Assembly (NCBI GenBank): GCA_003278225.1
Contig: QCGC01000002.1
Location: 62,001-126,000 of the forward strand
From: Prochlorococcus sp. AG-363-P01
GTDB taxonomy: Bacteria > Cyanobacteriota > Cyanobacteriia > PCC-6307 > Cyanobiaceae
DNA length: 64,000 nt
Reading direction: 5' to 3'
Below the pieces are notes generated by a model, which saw nothing but the letters and a program-made list of their open reading frames with translations, did no database searches and had not been told where the DNA came from. A program made the position numbers and the translations under genes. How positions within the stretch are numbered: the first letter of the stretch is position 1; each line of letters starts with the position of its first letter. This document shows, piece after piece, positions 27,088 to 38,251 of this stretch.

Positions 27088-29879
27088 GTCTTATGCAATC
27101 CGAATCTCTCAACAACAATTCTATAAAAGGGAGTTTAACTACTAATCCCGATCTTTTCAGCAATGAATCATGGAATTTGCTATTAGACAGTCAAGATGCT
27201 GCAAGAAGATGGAGGCATGGGCATCTAGATGTTGAGCACTTGCTACACGTTCTCTTTAGTGAACGAACTTACAAAAAAAAATTTATTGACTCTCTCTCAA
27301 TTAATCAAGCAGTCTTTATCGACCGTCTAGAAGGTTTTCTTGCTGACCAGCCACTAGCACGTGGAGATCAGCTAATCATTGGTGATGATCTGGAAGATCT
27401 TCTTGAAAATGCCGACCATTTCCGTAGCAGCTGGGGTTCTCAACTGATAGAAATTTCACACATGCTTCTTGCACTTGGGAAGGACCAACGCATAGGAGCA
27501 CAATTATTGGAAGAGACTGGGCTTCCCAGTGAAAAACTTGAAGTTGAATTACAACGTTCTCCTATTCGAAAATCTGATAACTCAGAACAACCAACAAAGC
27601 AATACAAAGCATTCAATTCAGATTCGTCGTCATTCAGATCAAAACAAATTTCGAATGATGCTTTATCAAGCTCAAATTCCTTAGTCAGCCCAGAAGTTAA
27701 GCCGCCAATTACAAACGATGATTTAGAGCTACAAAAAGAGCCACAAGCGCTTGACGCCTATGGACGTGACCTTACTGCCGCTGCAAAATCTGGAGAATTA
27801 GATCCTGTGATTGGTAGAGAGGCAGAGATTAGAAATCTAATTAAAGTTCTATCACGTAAAGGAAAAAATAATCCTGTTTTAATTGGTGCTCCAGGTGTAG
27901 GAAAAACAGCTATTGCAGAGCTATTAGCTCAACGCATAGTTAATGATGAAGTGCCTGAAGCATTAAAAGGTTTACGCCTAATAGCACTTGATTTAGGTGC
28001 CTTAATTGCCGGTGCAAAGTTTCGCGGTCAATTCGAAGAACGATTTCGCGCTGTCTTGGCTGAATCAAGTGATCCTGATGCAGGTGTGGTTCTATTTATT
28101 GATGAATTACATTCCGTTATAAGCACAGATCGTACTAACGCTGATGCAGCCAACTTACTAAAGCCTTTTCTCGCGAAAGGTGATATTAGATGTATTGGAG
28201 CGACAACCCCAGAAAACTACAGAAGAACTGTTGAAAAGGACCCTGCTCTGAATCGTCGTTTTCAACAAGTACTTATCAAAGAACCAAATCTTGATATGAG
28301 CATAGAAATTCTTAGAGGCCTAAAAGAAAGGTATGAGCTTCATCATGGAGTGAAAATTAGTGATGAAGCTATAACGACTGCGAATCGATTAGCAGATAGA
28401 TATATCAGTGATAGGTGTCTTCCTGATAAAGCAATTGATCTAATAGATGAAGCATCAGCCCAACTTAAGATTGAAGCAACTTCTAAACCTCAAATCATTG
28501 AAGAAACAGAGGCGAAACTGAAAAAAATTGATCTTAAATTACTTTCTACAAATCAATCAACTGAAAAAGATAATAGGCATTTACAAAAAGATCGGGACAT
28601 TACCGCAAGACGTCTTAATGAATTAAACAAATGTTGGGATAAAGAACTTTCACAGTTAAGAGCCTTAAGAGATTTACTTCAAGATGAGGAGGAATTGCAA
28701 AAAGCAATTGCATATTCTGAAAGCATTGGAGATCTAGAAGAAGCAGCTAGATTGCAATATGACCAACTACGAAATGTACAAAAACACAGAGAAGATATAG
28801 AAAATTCTATTTTTGAAGCACAGTCTTCCGGCAAAGCACTACTCAAAGATCAAGTTGAAGCAGAGGATATTGCTGATGTAGTTGCTCGTTGGACAGGAAT
28901 ACCTGTCCAACGAGTTCTTGCAGGGGAAAGACAAAAGCTTTTGAATTTAGAAAAGGAACTAGGCGAGCGCGTCATAGGGCAATCCAAAGCTGTGCAAGCC
29001 GTATCTGCTGCTATTCGAAGAGCCCGGGCAGGAATGAAAGATCCCCGTCGACCTGTTGGTTCTTTTTTATTTTTAGGTCCAACAGGAGTAGGCAAAACAG
29101 AACTAGCCAAAACCCTTGCAGCTTCTTTATTTGACGACGAAGAAGCACTTGTTCGACTTGATATGAGTGAGTTCATGGAAAGAAATGCAGTTGCTCGTCT
29201 TCTTGGAGCTCCTCCGGGATATGTGGGCTATGAAGAAGGTGGTCAACTCACTGAAGCAGTAAGACATAGACCATATGCAGTTTTGCTATTAGATGAACTG
29301 GAAAAAGCTCATCCAGATGTATTCAATGTTTTACTGCAAGTGCTTGATGACGGAAGACTAACTGACTCTCAAGGTCGCACTATTGACTTTCGCCATACAG
29401 TAATTGTGATGACCACTAATCTTGCTAGTCGAGCAATTTTAGATAAAGCAAAATTATCTCAAGAAAAAGAACAAAAAGAAGAAGAGTTAGAAGAAAAACT
29501 TGCTCAAAAAATTGATCAAGCCTTAAATCAAAGATTTCGTCCTGAGTTTCTAAACCGAATTGATGAGGTAATTAGATTTCGACCTTTGCAGCCCAAAGAC
29601 CTTCAACAAATTATCAAGCTATATCTTGAAGAATTAAGTAATCTTTTAAAAGAGCAGAAGCTTGAATTGCGGGTGGATCAATCAACAATTGAACGATTGG
29701 CATTACAAGGATATGAACCTGAATATGGAGCAAGGCCGTTAAGACGTGTATTAAGGCGAAAACTAGAAAACCCTCTTGCAACTAGGATGTTACAGGAAGA
29801 ATTCAAAGATGTTAGTACTATCAGAGTCTCTACTGCAGATAATGAATTGGATTCACTAATGTTTTTTGGAGAAAACTAA
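27084..29879 (+). CDS. clpB: ClpB-type disaggregase (second-copy-like, divergent N-domain)
   Basis: ClpB unfolds aggregated proteins together with DnaK. The 931 residues contain a Clp N-domain (about 20-155), a Ser/Asn/Gln-rich linker (about 165-225) and NBD1 (GAPGVGKTA near 269, DELHSV). A middle-domain coiled coil (about 470-590) follows, then NBD2 ([12 protein letters not shown] near 663, [12 protein letters not shown]). No IGF/L-type ClpP-binding loop was noticed. The diverged N-domain and spacer resemble the ClpB2 copy of cyanobacteria. It overlaps gloA by four bases. Confidence 0.92.
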   Translation: MSLMQSESLNNNSIKGSLTTNPDLFSNESWNLLLDSQDAARRWRHGHLDVEHLLHVLFSERTYKKKFIDSLSINQAVFIDRLEGFLADQPLARGDQLIIGDDLEDLLENADHFRSSWGSQLIEISHMLLALGKDQRIGAQLLEETGLPSEKLEVELQRSPIRKSDNSEQPTKQYKAFNSDSSSFRSKQISNDALSSSNSLVSPEVKPPITNDDLELQKEPQALDAYGRDLTAAAKSGELDPVIGREAEIRNLIKVLSRKGKNNPVLIGAPGVGKTAIAELLAQRIVNDEVPEALKGLRLIALDLGALIAGAKFRGQFEERFRAVLAESSDPDAGVVLFIDELHSVISTDRTNADAANLLKPFLAKGDIRCIGATTPENYRRTVEKDPALNRRFQQVLIKEPNLDMSIEILRGLKERYELHHGVKISDEAITTANRLADRYISDRCLPDKAIDLIDEASAQLKIEATSKPQIIEETEAKLKKIDLKLLSTNQSTEKDNRHLQKDRDITARRLNELNKCWDKELSQLRALRDLLQDEEELQKAIAYSESIGDLEEAARLQYDQLRNVQKHREDIENSIFEAQSSGKALLKDQVEAEDIADVVARWTGIPVQRVLAGERQKLLNLEKELGERVIGQSKAVQAVSAAIRRARAGMKDPRRPVGSFLFLGPTGVGKTELAKTLAASLFDDEEALVRLDMSEFMERNAVARLLGAPPGYVGYEEGGQLTEAVRHRPYAVLLLDELEKAHPDVFNVLLQVLDDGRLTDSQGRTIDFRHTVIVMTTNLASRAILDKAKLSQEKEQKEEELEEKLAQKIDQALNQRFRPEFLNRIDEVIRFRPLQPKDLQQIIKLYLEELSNLLKEQKLELRVDQSTIERLALQGYEPEYGARPLRRVLRRKLENPLATRMLQEEFKDVSTIRVSTADNELDSLMFFGEN

Positions 29880-29955
29880 CAAGTATCCAGTAATATGTCA
29901 GGTTGTCACCTAGTGCATTACATCATGCACAGGCATCAGCCCACGGCTTTTTCTC

Positions 29956-30198
29956 GTGACAGTCCCACCACCACAAGAGATCACAGAATCAACCAAAGCT
30001 TCTGATGGGGTAGAACCCAAAAGAAATCAAGGTTTTCTTCCTGCAACTCTTGACGAATTAAAACTAGTTGTCTGGCCAAGTCGTCAACAACTTTTCAGCG
30101 AATCAATTGCTGTAATTCTTATGGTGACCCTTTCGGCAGCAGCAATTGCAGCTGTAAGCCGTTTTTATGGATGGGGAGCAGCTCAAATTTTCCGTTGA
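29956..30198 (+). CDS. secE: Preprotein translocase subunit SecE
   Basis: SecE clamps SecY in the plasma and thylakoid translocon. The 80-residue single-span type starts at GTG 29956. It has the conserved FLPATLDELKLVVWPSRQQL amphipathic helix followed by one membrane segment (about 50-70). It is the first gene of the classical secE-nusG-rplK-rplA-rplJ-rplL order. Confidence 0.95.
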   Translation: MTVPPPQEITESTKASDGVEPKRNQGFLPATLDELKLVVWPSRQQLFSESIAVILMVTLSAAAIAAVSRFYGWGAAQIFR

Positions 30199-30250
30199 CT
30201 TAAAAGTCAACGAAATCACTTTCAAAACTTCTACTTCACTCAAATACCCA

Positions 30251-30922
30251 GTGTCAGAGTTCAGTCCCACACCACAAGATCAAAACAAGGTGCTGGATCT
30301 GCCTGCTCCAAATCATGGAGAGGAAAATGCGGTTCAAACACCCTCCATAGCAAAAACAAGCATCGCAAGGTGGTATGCAGTTCAGGTAGCCTCAAGTTGT
30401 GAAAAAAAAGTAAAAGCAACGCTCGAACAACGTGCTGTCACACTTGGAGTAAGCAACCGAATATTAGAAATTGAAATTCCACAAACCCCTGCAGTTAAAT
30501 TGAAAAAAGATGGGAGCCGTCAAGCAACTGAAGAAAAGGTATTTCCTGGCTATGTACTAGTCCGGATGGTTTTAGATGAAGACACAATGATGGCGGTCAG
30601 GAGCACACCCAACGTTATTAATTTCGTAGGTGCTGAAGACAGACGTGCCACAGGAAAATCCCGTGGACATATAAAACCAAGGCCTCTTAGCAGCCAAGAA
30701 GTAGATAGGATTTTCAAACGAGCTGCGGAGAAGAAAACAGTTGTCAAGCTTGATCTTGCCGAAGGTGATCAAATTATTGTCACCTCAGGGCCTTTTAAAG
30801 ACTTCCAAGGAGAAGTTATAGAAGTTTCTGGAGAACGCAGCAAGCTAAAAGCCCTCCTTTCCATTTTTGGTAGAGAGACCCCGGTTGAGCTTGAGTTTTC
30901 TCAAATCAACAAACAAAACTAA
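30251..30922 (+). CDS. nusG: Transcription antitermination factor NusG
   Basis: NusG links RNA polymerase to Rho or the ribosome. After an unstructured N-terminal stretch it has the NGN domain (ARWYAVQVASSCEKKVKATL, FPGYVLVRM) and a C-terminal KOW domain (EGDQIIVTSGPFKDFQGEV). The frame is open to an ATG at 30167 that overlaps secE by 32 nt. The GTG at 30251 (SEFSPTPQDQ) is more sensible, although no strong ribosome-binding site supports it. It is followed by attenuator-like hairpins before rplK. Confidence 0.94.
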   Translation: MSEFSPTPQDQNKVLDLPAPNHGEENAVQTPSIAKTSIARWYAVQVASSCEKKVKATLEQRAVTLGVSNRILEIEIPQTPAVKLKKDGSRQATEEKVFPGYVLVRMVLDEDTMMAVRSTPNVINFVGAEDRRATGKSRGHIKPRPLSSQEVDRIFKRAAEKKTVVKLDLAEGDQIIVTSGPFKDFQGEVIEVSGERSKLKALLSIFGRETPVELEFSQINKQN

Positions 30923-30931
30923 ATCCATCAT

Positions 30932-30976
30932 GGCCACCTCCCTGTGGAGGGTGGCCTAAGGGGTGGTTTTTCCACC
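30932..30976 (+). terminator. Hairpins between nusG and rplK (attenuator-like)
   Basis: The first hairpin is GGCCACCTCC...GGAGGGTGGCC (30932-30956, one bulged base). The second is GGTGG...CCACC (30962-30976) around T5. Neither ends in a long T run, so partial termination or an mRNA processing site is more likely than a full stop. A third stem, CACCTT...AAGGTG, follows before rplK. The function is inferred. Confidence 0.45.
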
Positions 30977-31038
30977 TCATGCACACCTTTCTTTAGTATG
31001 AGTGAAGGTGATCCACAGTCTTCCAATTCCACTCGCCG

Positions 31039-31464
31039 ATGGCCAAGAAAGTCGTAGCTGTGATCAAGTTGGCCCTACAGGCCGGCAAAGCAAATCCCGC
31101 CCCACCAGTTGGTCCTGCCCTAGGTCAACATGGTGTAAACATTATGGCGTTCTGCAAGGAATACAACGCTAAAACTCAAGATAAAGCAGGATTTGTGATC
31201 CCTGTTGAAATTTCGGTTTTCGAAGATCGAAGTTTTTCTTTCATCACCAAAACGCCACCAGCATCAGTCCTAATAACCAAAGCTGCCGGGATTGAAAAAG
31301 GTTCAGGTGATTCGGCGAAAGGCAATGTAGGGGCTATTAGTAGAGCCCAGCTGGAAGAGATCGCTAAAACTAAACTGCCTGATTTGAATTGCTCTAACGT
31401 TGAATCTGCAATGCGAGTTATCGAGGGAACCGCTAGGAATATGGGTGTTTCAATCAAGGACTGA
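31039..31464 (+). CDS. rplK: 50S ribosomal protein L11
   Basis: L11 binds the GTPase-associated centre of 23S rRNA. The 141 residues are standard: [20 protein letters not shown] at the N-terminus, [18 protein letters not shown], the linker PPASVLI, and an RNA-binding C-domain ending [12 protein letters not shown]. It starts at ATG 31039. It stands upstream of rplA with an 85-nt gap. Confidence 0.97.
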   Translation: MAKKVVAVIKLALQAGKANPAPPVGPALGQHGVNIMAFCKEYNAKTQDKAGFVIPVEISVFEDRSFSFITKTPPASVLITKAAGIEKGSGDSAKGNVGAISRAQLEEIAKTKLPDLNCSNVESAMRVIEGTARNMGVSIKD

Positions 31465-31549
31465 GTCGCATTTATAATTAATTCAAACCAAACTTTTCAT
31501 CCATCACAGGGGGAGACATATTTTTTGTCGACTGCACCCCACTTCCATC

Positions 31550-32257
31550 ATGACTAAATCTTCAAAACGAATAACCAAGCTCGCCTCGAAGGTCGAGGAT
31601 AGAGCCTATGCTCCTCTAGAAGCAATCCAACTAGTCAAAGCAAATGCAAACGCCAAGTTTGACGAAACTATTGAGGCCCATGCCCGGTTAGGAATAGATC
31701 CTAAATACACTGACCAGCAACTGCGCACAACAGTTGCTCTGCCACAAGGAAGTGGGCAAACAATTCGAATTGCTGTAATCGCTAGGGGTGAAAAAGTTGC
31801 AGAAGCTAAGACAGCAGGAGCCGAGATAGCCGGTGAGGAAGATCTAGTTGAAACGATTAATAAAGGGGAAATGAATTTTGACTTGCTAATAGCAACCCCT
31901 GACATGATGCCGAAGGTAGCCAAACTAGGCAGAGTGCTCGGTCCAAGAGGACTTATGCCCAATCCAAAAGCAGGCACAGTAACCACTGAACTTACAAATG
32001 CAATACAAGAATTTAAAGCAGGAAAACTAGAGTTCCGAGCTGATAGAGCTGGAATAGTTCATGTGCGCTTCGGTAAAGCAAGTTTTTCTGCGGAAGCACT
32101 ACTCGAAAACTTAAAAACATTACAAGAAGCTATTGACCGCAACAAACCTAGTGGAGCAAAAGGGCGTTATTGGAAAAGCCTATATGTGACTTCAACAATG
32201 GGACCATCTGTAGAAATTGATCCCAGTGCATTACAAGACATAGAAATAGAAAGCTGA
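31550..32257 (+). CDS. rplA: 50S ribosomal protein L1
   Basis: L1 forms the mobile L1 stalk and moves E-site tRNA. The 235 residues contain [20 protein letters not shown], the signature [19 protein letters not shown] near 130-148, and [20 protein letters not shown] at the end. It is downstream of rplK and upstream of the L10 leader. In other bacteria L1 represses this transcript by binding its mRNA; a binding site was not identified here. Confidence 0.97.
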   Translation: MTKSSKRITKLASKVEDRAYAPLEAIQLVKANANAKFDETIEAHARLGIDPKYTDQQLRTTVALPQGSGQTIRIAVIARGEKVAEAKTAGAEIAGEEDLVETINKGEMNFDLLIATPDMMPKVAKLGRVLGPRGLMPNPKAGTVTTELTNAIQEFKAGKLEFRADRAGIVHVRFGKASFSAEALLENLKTLQEAIDRNKPSGAKGRYWKSLYVTSTMGPSVEIDPSALQDIEIES

Positions 32258-32289
32258 CGATCTTGATGTATGGTTAATAGCTGGCGAAA

Positions 32290-32395
32290 GCCAACGGGCA
32301 GGCGCCCGGCCAAAGACAGTAGGTTGCAATTTACTTAATGCTTTAGCAGTAAGTAAAACATTTGCATAATTCCTGCCGAGGAATGCGCCAAGATT
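32290..32395 (+). promoter_or_regulatory. Ribosomal protein L10 leader upstream of rplJ
   Basis: The gap between rplA and rplJ is structured. GGCAGG (32297-32302) pairs with CCTGCC (32372-32377). Between them a hairpin forms from TTACTTA (32331-32337) and TAAGTAA (32350-32356). The CCTGCCGAGGAATGCGCC stretch matches the known look of bacterial L10 leaders, where L10(L12)4 binds and represses rplJ-rplL. A short TCTCT/AGAGA hairpin (32434-32446) follows. Confidence 0.6.
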
Positions 32396-32497
32396 TTCCT
32401 ACTTTCAAGGATTGAATCAGCAGCCGCCTCGTCTCTCTAAAAGAGAAACTGTTTCGGTCGCGTGTCCAGCTTCTTCCCCCGATTCGATCCAATCCCT

Positions 32498-33025
32498 ATG
32501 GGCCGCACGCTGGAGAGCAAAAAACAAATCGTCGAAGAGCTCAAAGGCCTTCTCGGCGAGGCTGAAATGGCATTAGTTCTGAACTATCAGGGCTTATCCA
32601 TCAAAGAGATGTCCGATCTGCGTGAACGTCTTCAACCCAGTAATGGTGTTTGCAAGGTAACTAAAAATACCTTGATGCGACACGCAATTGATGGAAATGG
32701 TGCCTGGACCAATCTCGAATCCTTACTGACTGGCACTAATGCATTTGTCCTTGTCAAAGGCGATGTTGGAAGTGCCCTTAAAGCCATTCAAGGCTTTCAG
32801 AAGGACACCAAAAAATCTGAGACCAAGGGCGGTCTTTATGAAGGCAAGCTACTTTCTCAAGATGAAATCAAAGCGATTGCCAGCCTTCCTAGCAAGGAAG
32901 TCCTTTTGGCACAGATTGCTGGTGCACTAAACGCCATTGCTACCAAGGTGGCTGTTGGAGTTAACGAGGTTCCTTCTGGCCTGGCAAGGTCTCTCAAGCA
33001 GCATGCAGAAAGTGATGCAAGCTGA
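32498..33025 (+). CDS. rplJ: 50S ribosomal protein L10
   Basis: L10 anchors the L7/L12 dimers in the stalk. From ATG 32498 the product has 175 residues ([20 protein letters not shown]), with [17 protein letters not shown] and a C-terminal helix that binds L7/L12. The frame is open to a GTG at 32462, but the extra 12 residues ([11 protein letters not shown]) are not family-like. Expression is likely autoregulated through the upstream leader. Confidence 0.96.
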   Translation: MGRTLESKKQIVEELKGLLGEAEMALVLNYQGLSIKEMSDLRERLQPSNGVCKVTKNTLMRHAIDGNGAWTNLESLLTGTNAFVLVKGDVGSALKAIQGFQKDTKKSETKGGLYEGKLLSQDEIKAIASLPSKEVLLAQIAGALNAIATKVAVGVNEVPSGLARSLKQHAESDAS

Positions 33026-33078
33026 ACTTGATTTATTCGACTTGACTTTTCTCCCTACTTAGTTGCTCAATTCCAATC

Positions 33079-33474
33079 ATGTCTACAAAAACCGACGAAA
33101 TTCTTGAGTCTCTCAAACAACTTTCCTTACTGGAAGCATCTGAACTAGTCAAACAAATTGAAGATACATTTGGTGTTTCAGCTGCCGCCTCAGCTGGGGT
33201 GGTCATGGCAGCGCCAGGTGCAGCGGCTGCAGGAGGCGGTGCAGAAGCTGAGGAAGAAAAAACTGAATTCGATGTTGTACTTGAAAGTTTTGAAGCTTCA
33301 GCAAAAATCAAAGTTCTCAAAGCAGTTCGTGAGGCTACTGGCCTAGGACTTGGAGATGCAAAAGCAATGGTTGAAGCAGCTCCCAAAACCATCAAAGAGG
33401 GTATTGGCAAGGATGATGCAGAGAGTCTGAAAAAAGCCATAGAAGAGGCCGGTGGCAAAGTAAGCCTTAAATGA
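33079..33474 (+). CDS. rplL: 50S ribosomal protein L7/L12
   Basis: L7/L12 recruits translation GTPases. The 131 residues comprise the N-terminal dimerisation domain ([20 protein letters not shown]), an Ala/Gly-rich hinge (about 36-55), and the C-domain with [20 protein letters not shown] and [16 protein letters not shown]. It is the last gene of the ribosomal operon. Confidence 0.97.
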   Translation: MSTKTDEILESLKQLSLLEASELVKQIEDTFGVSAAASAGVVMAAPGAAAAGGGAEAEEEKTEFDVVLESFEASAKIKVLKAVREATGLGLGDAKAMVEAAPKTIKEGIGKDDAESLKKAIEEAGGKVSLK

Positions 33475-33893
33475 TTTTCATATAACTACTAGTAATTAAT
33501 TAAACGGGCCTCATACTTTCGCTAAACTCGAAGAAGAAGTAACAAGAAGATGTATGCAACATTAACAAAGCAACCTGGCTAAAAGGTTATTTTTAGTGGA
33601 AAATATTATTCAAATTCTCCTAATATCTATCGTTTCAAACCCCTCTTACCATTGCCTGCAGCAATAAATTATTCAATAGGGTAAAAGATAAGATCTAGAT
33701 ACATTGATTTTGTATTCATTACTTCTTTTTATCAACACAAGGCCAATAAAATAGTGCCAACAAAACTCTTTAAGATAGGCTTTTTGTTGGCACTATTTTA
33801 TTTAAATGTGAAGCCTAGAAACTCATCAAAGAGTTGGATAAACCTCTTTTACCAAAACTAATAACCTAAATAAAAAGATGATATTAATATTCT
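33475..33893 (+). other. 419-nt gap after rplL with a weak and a strong hairpin
   Basis: A weak hairpin (AACC...GGTT followed by ATTTTT, 33572-33594) could end the rplL transcript. The strong terminator at 33746-33801 comes 270 nt beyond the gene. The stretch between them is AT-rich and holds no ORF of note. It might be a long 3' UTR or a short independent RNA. Confidence 0.4.
33746..33801. terminator. Strong bidirectional terminator downstream of rplL
   Basis: ATAAAATAGTGCCAACAAAA (33746-33765) pairs with TTTTGTTGGCACTATTTTAT (33782-33801), a perfect 20-bp stem around a loop of about 16 nt. The A/T-rich ends can serve as the U tract on both strands. It insulates the ribosomal operon from rnhA. 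Confidence 0.8.
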
Positions 33894-34715
33894 ATGCAGA
33901 AACAAAAGCTCCCCTTATTGGAACCGAATGTAAAAATGACTGAAAAACATGGACGGGTAATTAGCGCGGCAACTGATGGTGCCTGCAGTGGCAACCCTGG
34001 ACCAGGTGGGTGGGGTGCTCTAATTCGTTTTGAAGATGGAACTATAGAAGAATTTGGAGGATATGAACCAAAAACAACCAATAATCGAATGGAACTTCAG
34101 GCTGTCCTAGCAATTTTTAAGTACTTAAAAAAACTTCCCTTGCATCCTCAATTGTCAATAAGAACAGATAGCAAATATCTGATAAATGGTCTTTGCGATT
34201 GGATTAGTAAGTGGAAAAAAAATGGATGGCGTACTACATCTGGAAAGCCAGTACTAAATCAAGATTTATGGAAGTTATTAGATGAAGCTCGTCTTGATAA
34301 CGTTGCTATTGTCTTCGTCAAAGGTCATAGCGGTGACAAAGATAACGACAGAGTTGATGAAATTGCAGTTAACTACTCCAAAGGTAATTATATAGAACTC
34401 AAATCCAACAAGAAGACGCACGCAATCGAAGAACCTTGCAAACCCTCAATCAATAAATTACAAGAAGTCAGTGAGCCTGCTCCAAAAAATTTACAAAGGC
34501 TACTCTCTCGTCTAGACATGGCTAATCACATAGCAAAGCATGGCTATAGCCTCAGTCTTCTTGAACTTTCTGATCTATTAGAAATGTCTACAACTGAGCT
34601 CAGCAGAAAAACACATCCCTGGCAATGGCGTGACTGGCTTGTGGAACCTGCTGGAAATTCCAAGGGCAGATTCAAACTCATCAAGCCACAACAATCTATG
34701 CCTAAAGAGAAATGA
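33894..34715 (+). CDS. rnhA: Ribonuclease HI with C-terminal extension
   Basis: RNase HI cuts the RNA strand of RNA-DNA hybrids. Using the first ATG, the catalytic residues are D28 ([16 protein letters not shown]), E67 (NNRMELQAV), D92 (RTDSKYL), H145 (KGHSGD) and D155. The Met at residue 15 is an alternative start nearer the family N-terminus. An extra 110 residues follow the RNase domain, with a helical HTH-like pattern ([20 protein letters not shown], then WQWRDWLV). Its role is unknown. The stop lies one base before the pyrD start. Confidence 0.92.
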   Translation: MQKQKLPLLEPNVKMTEKHGRVISAATDGACSGNPGPGGWGALIRFEDGTIEEFGGYEPKTTNNRMELQAVLAIFKYLKKLPLHPQLSIRTDSKYLINGLCDWISKWKKNGWRTTSGKPVLNQDLWKLLDEARLDNVAIVFVKGHSGDKDNDRVDEIAVNYSKGNYIELKSNKKTHAIEEPCKPSINKLQEVSEPAPKNLQRLLSRLDMANHIAKHGYSLSLLELSDLLEMSTTELSRKTHPWQWRDWLVEPAGNSKGRFKLIKPQQSMPKEK

Positions 34716-34716
34716 A

Positions 34717-35895
34717 ATGGTCAATTTTTTTAAATCTCATCCAATTTCAACTGAGAGAATTTATAAGTATTTCTTTGACCGAATCCTTACTAGAGACGAT
34801 GGAATCGATGCCGAGAAATTAACACAATTTATGCTGACAATGCTTAGTCAAGCGTCAAGATATAGAAACTTACCAGGAATCAGATGGACTCTCAAAGAAT
34901 TGTCAAAAGATCTTCAACGAGTAGATCAACGACTAGAGCAAACTCTATTCGGTTGTAATTTTAAAAATCCTATAGGACTCGCAGCAGGCTTGGACAAAAA
35001 CGGAATCGCTGCCGCTATATGGGATCTATTTGGTTTTGGATTCGCAGAGCTAGGCACAGTTACCTGGCATAAACAACCAGGGAACCCTCGTCCAAGACTC
35101 TTTCGTCTGGCTGCTGAAGAAGCCGCTTTAAATCGAATGGGTTTTAACAACGATGGTGCAATAGCAATGAGAGAAACTCTCCGTCAACAACAACTGCTAC
35201 AACCAGGGCAAAGAGCTTCCCTAATTGGACTCAATCTAGGCAAATCAAAAATAACCTCATTAGCTAATGCACCTGATGATTACGCGTCGTCTCTTGAAAC
35301 ACTTGCCCCACTGGCAGATTACGTTGCAATTAATATCAGCTCTCCAAATACACCAGGACTTAGAGAGTTACAAAATCCAAAGAAATTAATTCAATTAATA
35401 AGACGACTAAAACAAACTCCATGTTGTCCACCTTTGCTTGTAAAAATTGCACCTGATCTAGACAATGATTCTATTGACCGGTTAGGGAAACTGGCCTGTG
35501 AAGAAAAACTAGCTGGATTAATTGCTGTAAATACCAGTCTTAATAGGCTCGGATTAGAGCAAAGAATTCTTTCTCAGACAGGGCTTCCATTAAGCAAAGA
35601 GACAGGGGGTCTTAGTGGCAAACCACTACAAAACCGTGGAGTAGAAGTAATTAAACGACTATATAAAGCAGCTGGTCCGAGATTGCCTCTTATAGGGGTA
35701 GGAGGCATTGATTCGCCTCAAGTAGCCTGGGAGCGTATTAGTGCTGGAGCCTCTCTCTTACAACTATATACAGGTTGGATCTTTCAGGGACCAAGCCTAG
35801 TGCCTCAAATACTTGAAGGATTCTCGTCTCAATTAGATCAACATGGATTTAAAAATATCTCTCAAGTTGTGGGTAGTAATGCACCATGGATATAG
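34717..35895 (+). CDS. pyrD: Dihydroorotate dehydrogenase, class 2
   Basis: PyrD oxidises dihydroorotate to orotate with quinone as acceptor, in pyrimidine synthesis. The start at ATG 34717 gives 392 residues ([20 protein letters not shown]), with the N-terminal membrane-associated helix of the class 2 enzyme. Conserved blocks are [47 protein letters not shown] with the catalytic Ser, and VGVGGI-type FMN motifs near the end ([20 protein letters not shown]). It is adjacent to rnhA. Confidence 0.95.
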   Translation: MVNFFKSHPISTERIYKYFFDRILTRDDGIDAEKLTQFMLTMLSQASRYRNLPGIRWTLKELSKDLQRVDQRLEQTLFGCNFKNPIGLAAGLDKNGIAAAIWDLFGFGFAELGTVTWHKQPGNPRPRLFRLAAEEAALNRMGFNNDGAIAMRETLRQQQLLQPGQRASLIGLNLGKSKITSLANAPDDYASSLETLAPLADYVAINISSPNTPGLRELQNPKKLIQLIRRLKQTPCCPPLLVKIAPDLDNDSIDRLGKLACEEKLAGLIAVNTSLNRLGLEQRILSQTGLPLSKETGGLSGKPLQNRGVEVIKRLYKAAGPRLPLIGVGGIDSPQVAWERISAGASLLQLYTGWIFQGPSLVPQILEGFSSQLDQHGFKNISQVVGSNAPWI

Positions 35896-36038
35896 CAAAA
35901 AAAATCGACCTAGAGAGCACTTCTCATATACAAAGATCATCCCGCCCAAACAAACAGTTTCTTGATTCTTAGAGTGAGGAAACAAATGGGTCAGAGAAAA
36001 CAGTATTCCTACAACTTAACAAAAAGCGAAATTCCAAC

Positions 36039-37130
36039 ATGACACAAATAATTCCCAATCATGGTGGAAACATATATCAAGAGTCTCGACGGTTGGGGGG
36101 AAAAGAGAGGCACCTTTTAGACGCAAGTGCCTCCTTAGTGCCCTTCCCTCCCCCTAAAGGACTAAGAAGACATCTCGTCAAAGCATTATCAGGAGATTCA
36201 CTTAGAAGTTATCCAGATTGCACTTACCTCAGACTTCGCGAAGCAATAGGAAATTGGCATAAAATTGACCCATCAATGGTGCTTCCTGGTAATGGAGCAG
36301 CAGAGCTCTTGACCTGGGCTGCACGCAATGCCTCAGAAAAAGGAAATAGCACCCTTTTTGATCCAGGTTTTTCCGATTATGCAAGAGCACTGAGTTGTTG
36401 GAATGGAAAATTCAATCTAATGAAACTACCCCTTCGCTGGTCACCCGAAAAACCTCAGAAGTTTCCTGCAACCCCAACAACTAATGTTCTATGGATTACC
36501 AATCCACATAATCCAACAGGACAATTATGGAGTCGAGCCTCTATTGAACCACTAATTGAAAATCATGATCTGATCATCTGTGATGAAGCTTTCCTTTCTT
36601 TAGTACCTAATGGGGAAAGTCAATCTTTAATTCCACTTGTAATCAATAACCCAAATTTAATTGTTATTAGAAGTCTAACGAAGCTCTTTGCAATCGCTGG
36701 TTTAAGGCTCGGATATGCAATAGGTACAGCAAAAAGGTTAGAGCAATGGCAAAGCTGGCGAGATCCATGGCCACTTAATGGACTTGCATCAACTGCAGGT
36801 TACTGGCTAATGAATGATCATCAAACCCTTAATAAATGGACAAAAAAAATTCATCAATGGTTATCACGTGAAGGCCCTTGGTTAGAAGCAAGTCTGAATC
36901 ATTTTCCAGGTATTCACTCTCATCCATCTTCAACTAATTTCCAATTAATTGAAAGCAAAAGCTCATTGATAGAATTACGCGAAATGCTCAGTCGTAAAAA
37001 TATCTTATTGAGAGATTGTAGATCTTTTGAAAGTTTAGGGGAAAATTGGCTGCGTATCAGTCTTCAGACCAGGAAAAATAACATGCGTATTATCTCAGCC
37101 ATGGAGGAAATTCTTAACCAATTTGGTTAG
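36039..37130 (+). CDS. CobD/HisC-like PLP aminotransferase, probable threonine-phosphate decarboxylase
   Basis: This 363-residue fold-type I PLP enzyme shows [26 protein letters not shown] and the PLP Lys in [19 protein letters not shown] near 225. Its Trp-rich sequence and N-terminal [14 protein letters not shown] match CobD (L-threonine-O-3-phosphate decarboxylase), which makes the aminopropanol phosphate linker of cobalamin. HisC proper is at 51.4 kb, so this copy is better explained as CobD-like. No other cob gene is in the window. It overlaps the 3' end of murG by 17 nt. Confidence 0.75.
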   Translation: MTQIIPNHGGNIYQESRRLGGKERHLLDASASLVPFPPPKGLRRHLVKALSGDSLRSYPDCTYLRLREAIGNWHKIDPSMVLPGNGAAELLTWAARNASEKGNSTLFDPGFSDYARALSCWNGKFNLMKLPLRWSPEKPQKFPATPTTNVLWITNPHNPTGQLWSRASIEPLIENHDLIICDEAFLSLVPNGESQSLIPLVINNPNLIVIRSLTKLFAIAGLRLGYAIGTAKRLEQWQSWRDPWPLNGLASTAGYWLMNDHQTLNKWTKKIHQWLSREGPWLEASLNHFPGIHSHPSSTNFQLIESKSSLIELREMLSRKNILLRDCRSFESLGENWLRISLQTRKNNMRIISAMEEILNQFG

Positions 37131-38190
37131 TCAGTAGATCAATCAAAAATTGTTCAGATTCTATTACTACTAAACTTTGCATACCTCGTTTCATTTTCTG
37201 CAAAGGGTCAACAGAAAACTTTTTACTAGATAATCGACTTTTTAATAGTCGAAATACAGTATCTTTCAAAACATTTATTTGAGGCTCATGCTGATGCACC
37301 ACAACCGCTGCACCAAACTCAGCGGCAAAAGCCGCATTAAAATCTTGATGGTGATCCATAGCTGCTGGGAAAGGAACCAAGATTGCAGGTGTCTTACACA
37401 CTGCCAACTCACTTAAGGCACCAGCACCAGCCCTACTGATTACAAGGTCAGCGTGTTGCAATAAAGAAGGTATTTCATTACAAAAAGATTTTTCTACAAA
37501 ATTAGGGTGACTAAATTGACCAATCTTCGTATCATTCTGACCAGTCAAATGAACTACTCGACAGTCTTCTTTTAACAATAAAGGGAACACTTCTCTAACC
37601 ATCAAATTTAAGCCTAATGCCCCTTGACTTCCACCCATTACAACTATTAATGGGCCCGAGCCTAAAGGCACCCAATCTGGCAAAGGCTGTGTAATAAAGA
37701 ATGATTCGCGTACTGGAGTTCCAGTAACTACCGTTCTACATCCCGAAAGGTATTTGGCCGCAGGTGGCAACCCCAATGCAACTAAGTTACAAAACCTACC
37801 CAAAAATCGTGTCACTCTTCCTGGAAAAGCATTTGATTCATGCAAGATGACTGGTAAGCCAGACAAAATGGCGCCTAAAATTGCTGGTGCACCTATATAA
37901 CCACCAGTTGTAAAAACAACATCTATTTGGTGTGATCGAAGCAATCTTCGTACTTGTAAAACTGCCTTGATTAATTGAAGTATGCCAAAGATCTTTTTCA
38001 CTCCACTAGATCCAATTACACGTCGATCAAGAGTGAATAAGGTATAACAATCTGGAACGAGCTGTTTCTCCAACCGATCACTAACGCCAAGCCAGCTCAC
38101 GCCCCAAGATGAAGATAATCTCTCTGCAACCGCAAGTGCAGGAAAAACATGTCCACCAGTGCCACTGGCTGCGATTAAAAGCTTAGGCAT
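37114..38190 (-). CDS. murG: UDP-N-acetylglucosamine transferase MurG
   Basis: MurG adds GlcNAc to lipid I to form lipid II on the cytoplasmic face of the membrane. The 358 residues start [20 protein letters not shown] with the GTGGH loop, and have [48 protein letters not shown] and [20 protein letters not shown]. It is convergent with the CobD-like gene with a 17-nt overlap. Confidence 0.95.
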   Translation of the reverse strand: MPKLLIAASGTGGHVFPALAVAERLSSSWGVSWLGVSDRLEKQLVPDCYTLFTLDRRVIGSSGVKKIFGILQLIKAVLQVRRLLRSHQIDVVFTTGGYIGAPAILGAILSGLPVILHESNAFPGRVTRFLGRFCNLVALGLPPAAKYLSGCRTVVTGTPVRESFFITQPLPDWVPLGSGPLIVVMGGSQGALGLNLMVREVFPLLLKEDCRVVHLTGQNDTKIGQFSHPNFVEKSFCNEIPSLLQHADLVISRAGAGALSELAVCKTPAILVPFPAAMDHHQDFNAAFAAEFGAAVVVHQHEPQINVLKDTVFRLLKSRLSSKKFSVDPLQKMKRGMQSLVVIESEQFLIDLLTNQIG

Positions 38191-38251
38191 CTTGAGAAAG
38201 ACAAATTAGTTGTATCAGGATTAAATTATTGGGATTCCTAGGAAGTCCAAG

